From the NCBI GenBank assembly GCA_017654935.2, contig CM065698.1:34453444-34517443 (forward strand): DNA of 64,000 nt, read 5' to 3'. Positions within the stretch are counted from its first letter, which is position 1; every line of letters starts with the position of its first letter. Below the pieces are notes generated by a model. It ran no database searches. It worked only from the letters and a program-made list of their open reading frames with translations, and was not told the DNA's origin. The DNA is from Phymorhynchus buccinoides. Lineage: Eukaryota; Mollusca; Gastropoda; Neogastropoda; Raphitomidae. Both the position numbers and the translations under genes were made by a program. Shown piece by piece: positions 63,393 to 64,000 of the stretch.

Positions 63393-64000
63393 AGCTGAGT
63401 GAACATTTGGTTTGGGGCACTTTGAGGGTTATATGTAATGAAATGGAGATACATGCATGTAGCTCTTCACCTAATATGACAGACCAAAAAACCCCCACAA
63501 AATTTCTGTATCTGAATGACAATCCAGGTTACCTTGAATTAAGTGACAGACCTATCTTTGAGCAATAGCCAGTATAATGCTCCTCCCAATTTCATTAATT
63601 CTTTCTAGACGGCGCACGCTTAGCTAGGCGAGCGCTGTCAGCCAGCACTCCTTCCTTTCCATACAACCCTTGCCCACGGTGGGATTTTGATAATACTGTG
63701 ACGTTTGTTTTGTTTTCCACAGTTTGTTGAGCATATGTGTGTGGAATAAATAAATAATAACATATGTATAATGACAAAATTTTGATTATGATGTCGGACT
63801 GCGAGGCCTTAAAAAAATTAGATAATAACTAAGTAAATTCGGCAAGCAGTTGAGTTTTGATTTTTTTATTGTTTTTTTCTTTATCTTTTTATGGTGTTTA
63901 TTTAATAAGTAACAGCCTGTTTCCATATATCCATAAAAAGGGCAGAACCCGAACTTTACAATTCTTACATTTTCAAAGATGTTTGGGTTCCATTATTCCT

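Larger units (their letters stand above)
62676..64000. other. Upstream ILKAP intron or flank, no exon recognised
   Basis: It contains the CAGACCTG MITE (62746), a family B MITE (63147) and AT-rich sequence. No stretch resembling the expected preceding ILKAP exons (DGHGG, TDEEFL) was found on the - strand, so those lie beyond the window. Confidence 0.55.

Noticed and set aside
63595..63777. Upstream ILKAP exon in the 60-residue - strand ORF
   Set aside because: SHRGQGLYGKEGVLADSARL does not match the expected ILKAP residues before KPSWKDG and lacks a clean donor in phase.

Overview
This window is animal nuclear DNA: exons with GT-AG borders, introns of 0.9-4 kb, long microsatellites, non-LTR retrotransposons, tRNA-derived SINEs and many short inverted-repeat elements. 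The mixture suggests a marine mollusc, probably a gastropod. That assignment is inference from repeat style and protein similarity, not a proven identification. No bacterial, viral or CRISPR features were seen.

Two genes can be read, and they converge. On the + strand, eleven coding segments between 13872 and 36655 make a 12-membrane-helix facilitative hexose transporter of the SLC2/GLUT family. Its sequence looks most like class II (GLUT5-like). The first 36 visible residues already enter helix 1, so only a short 5' coding exon is missing; I could not find it. On the - strand, five exons between 62675 and 57672 encode the C-terminal half of an ILKAP-like PP2C protein phosphatase, whose 5' exons lie beyond the right edge. 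A T-rich tract follows the transporter stop, with a good poly(A) signal near 50370, and may be a very long 3' UTR.

Layout: 1-13870 is repeats (AC, CATA, TC and GA microsatellites, MITEs, an L2/CR1-like LINE tail, a G-rich corrupted repeat). 13872-36655 is the transporter, with introns holding a near-complete LINE reverse transcriptase (19602-21197, - strand), a second LINE fragment nested in a MITE, and several MITE/SINE families. 36656-50400 is the putative 3' UTR or intergenic DNA. 50400-57670 is repeats, including a TIR element with a broken zinc-finger ORF. 57672-62675 is the phosphatase 3' half, with two arrays of a 43-bp transposon end. 62676-64000 is intron or upstream sequence with MITEs.

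The most striking pattern is that six splice junctions in the two genes are seeds of local tandem repeats, and the phosphatase terminal exon has extra diverged copies. Transporter exons 4, 5 and 8 and phosphatase exon B have their 3' exon end plus splice donor copied 2-9 times into the following intron. The acceptor-side sequence of transporter exons 1 and 11 is likewise part of an upstream array. Seeing this in two unrelated genes suggests a general local process in this genome and a possible source of new splice sites.
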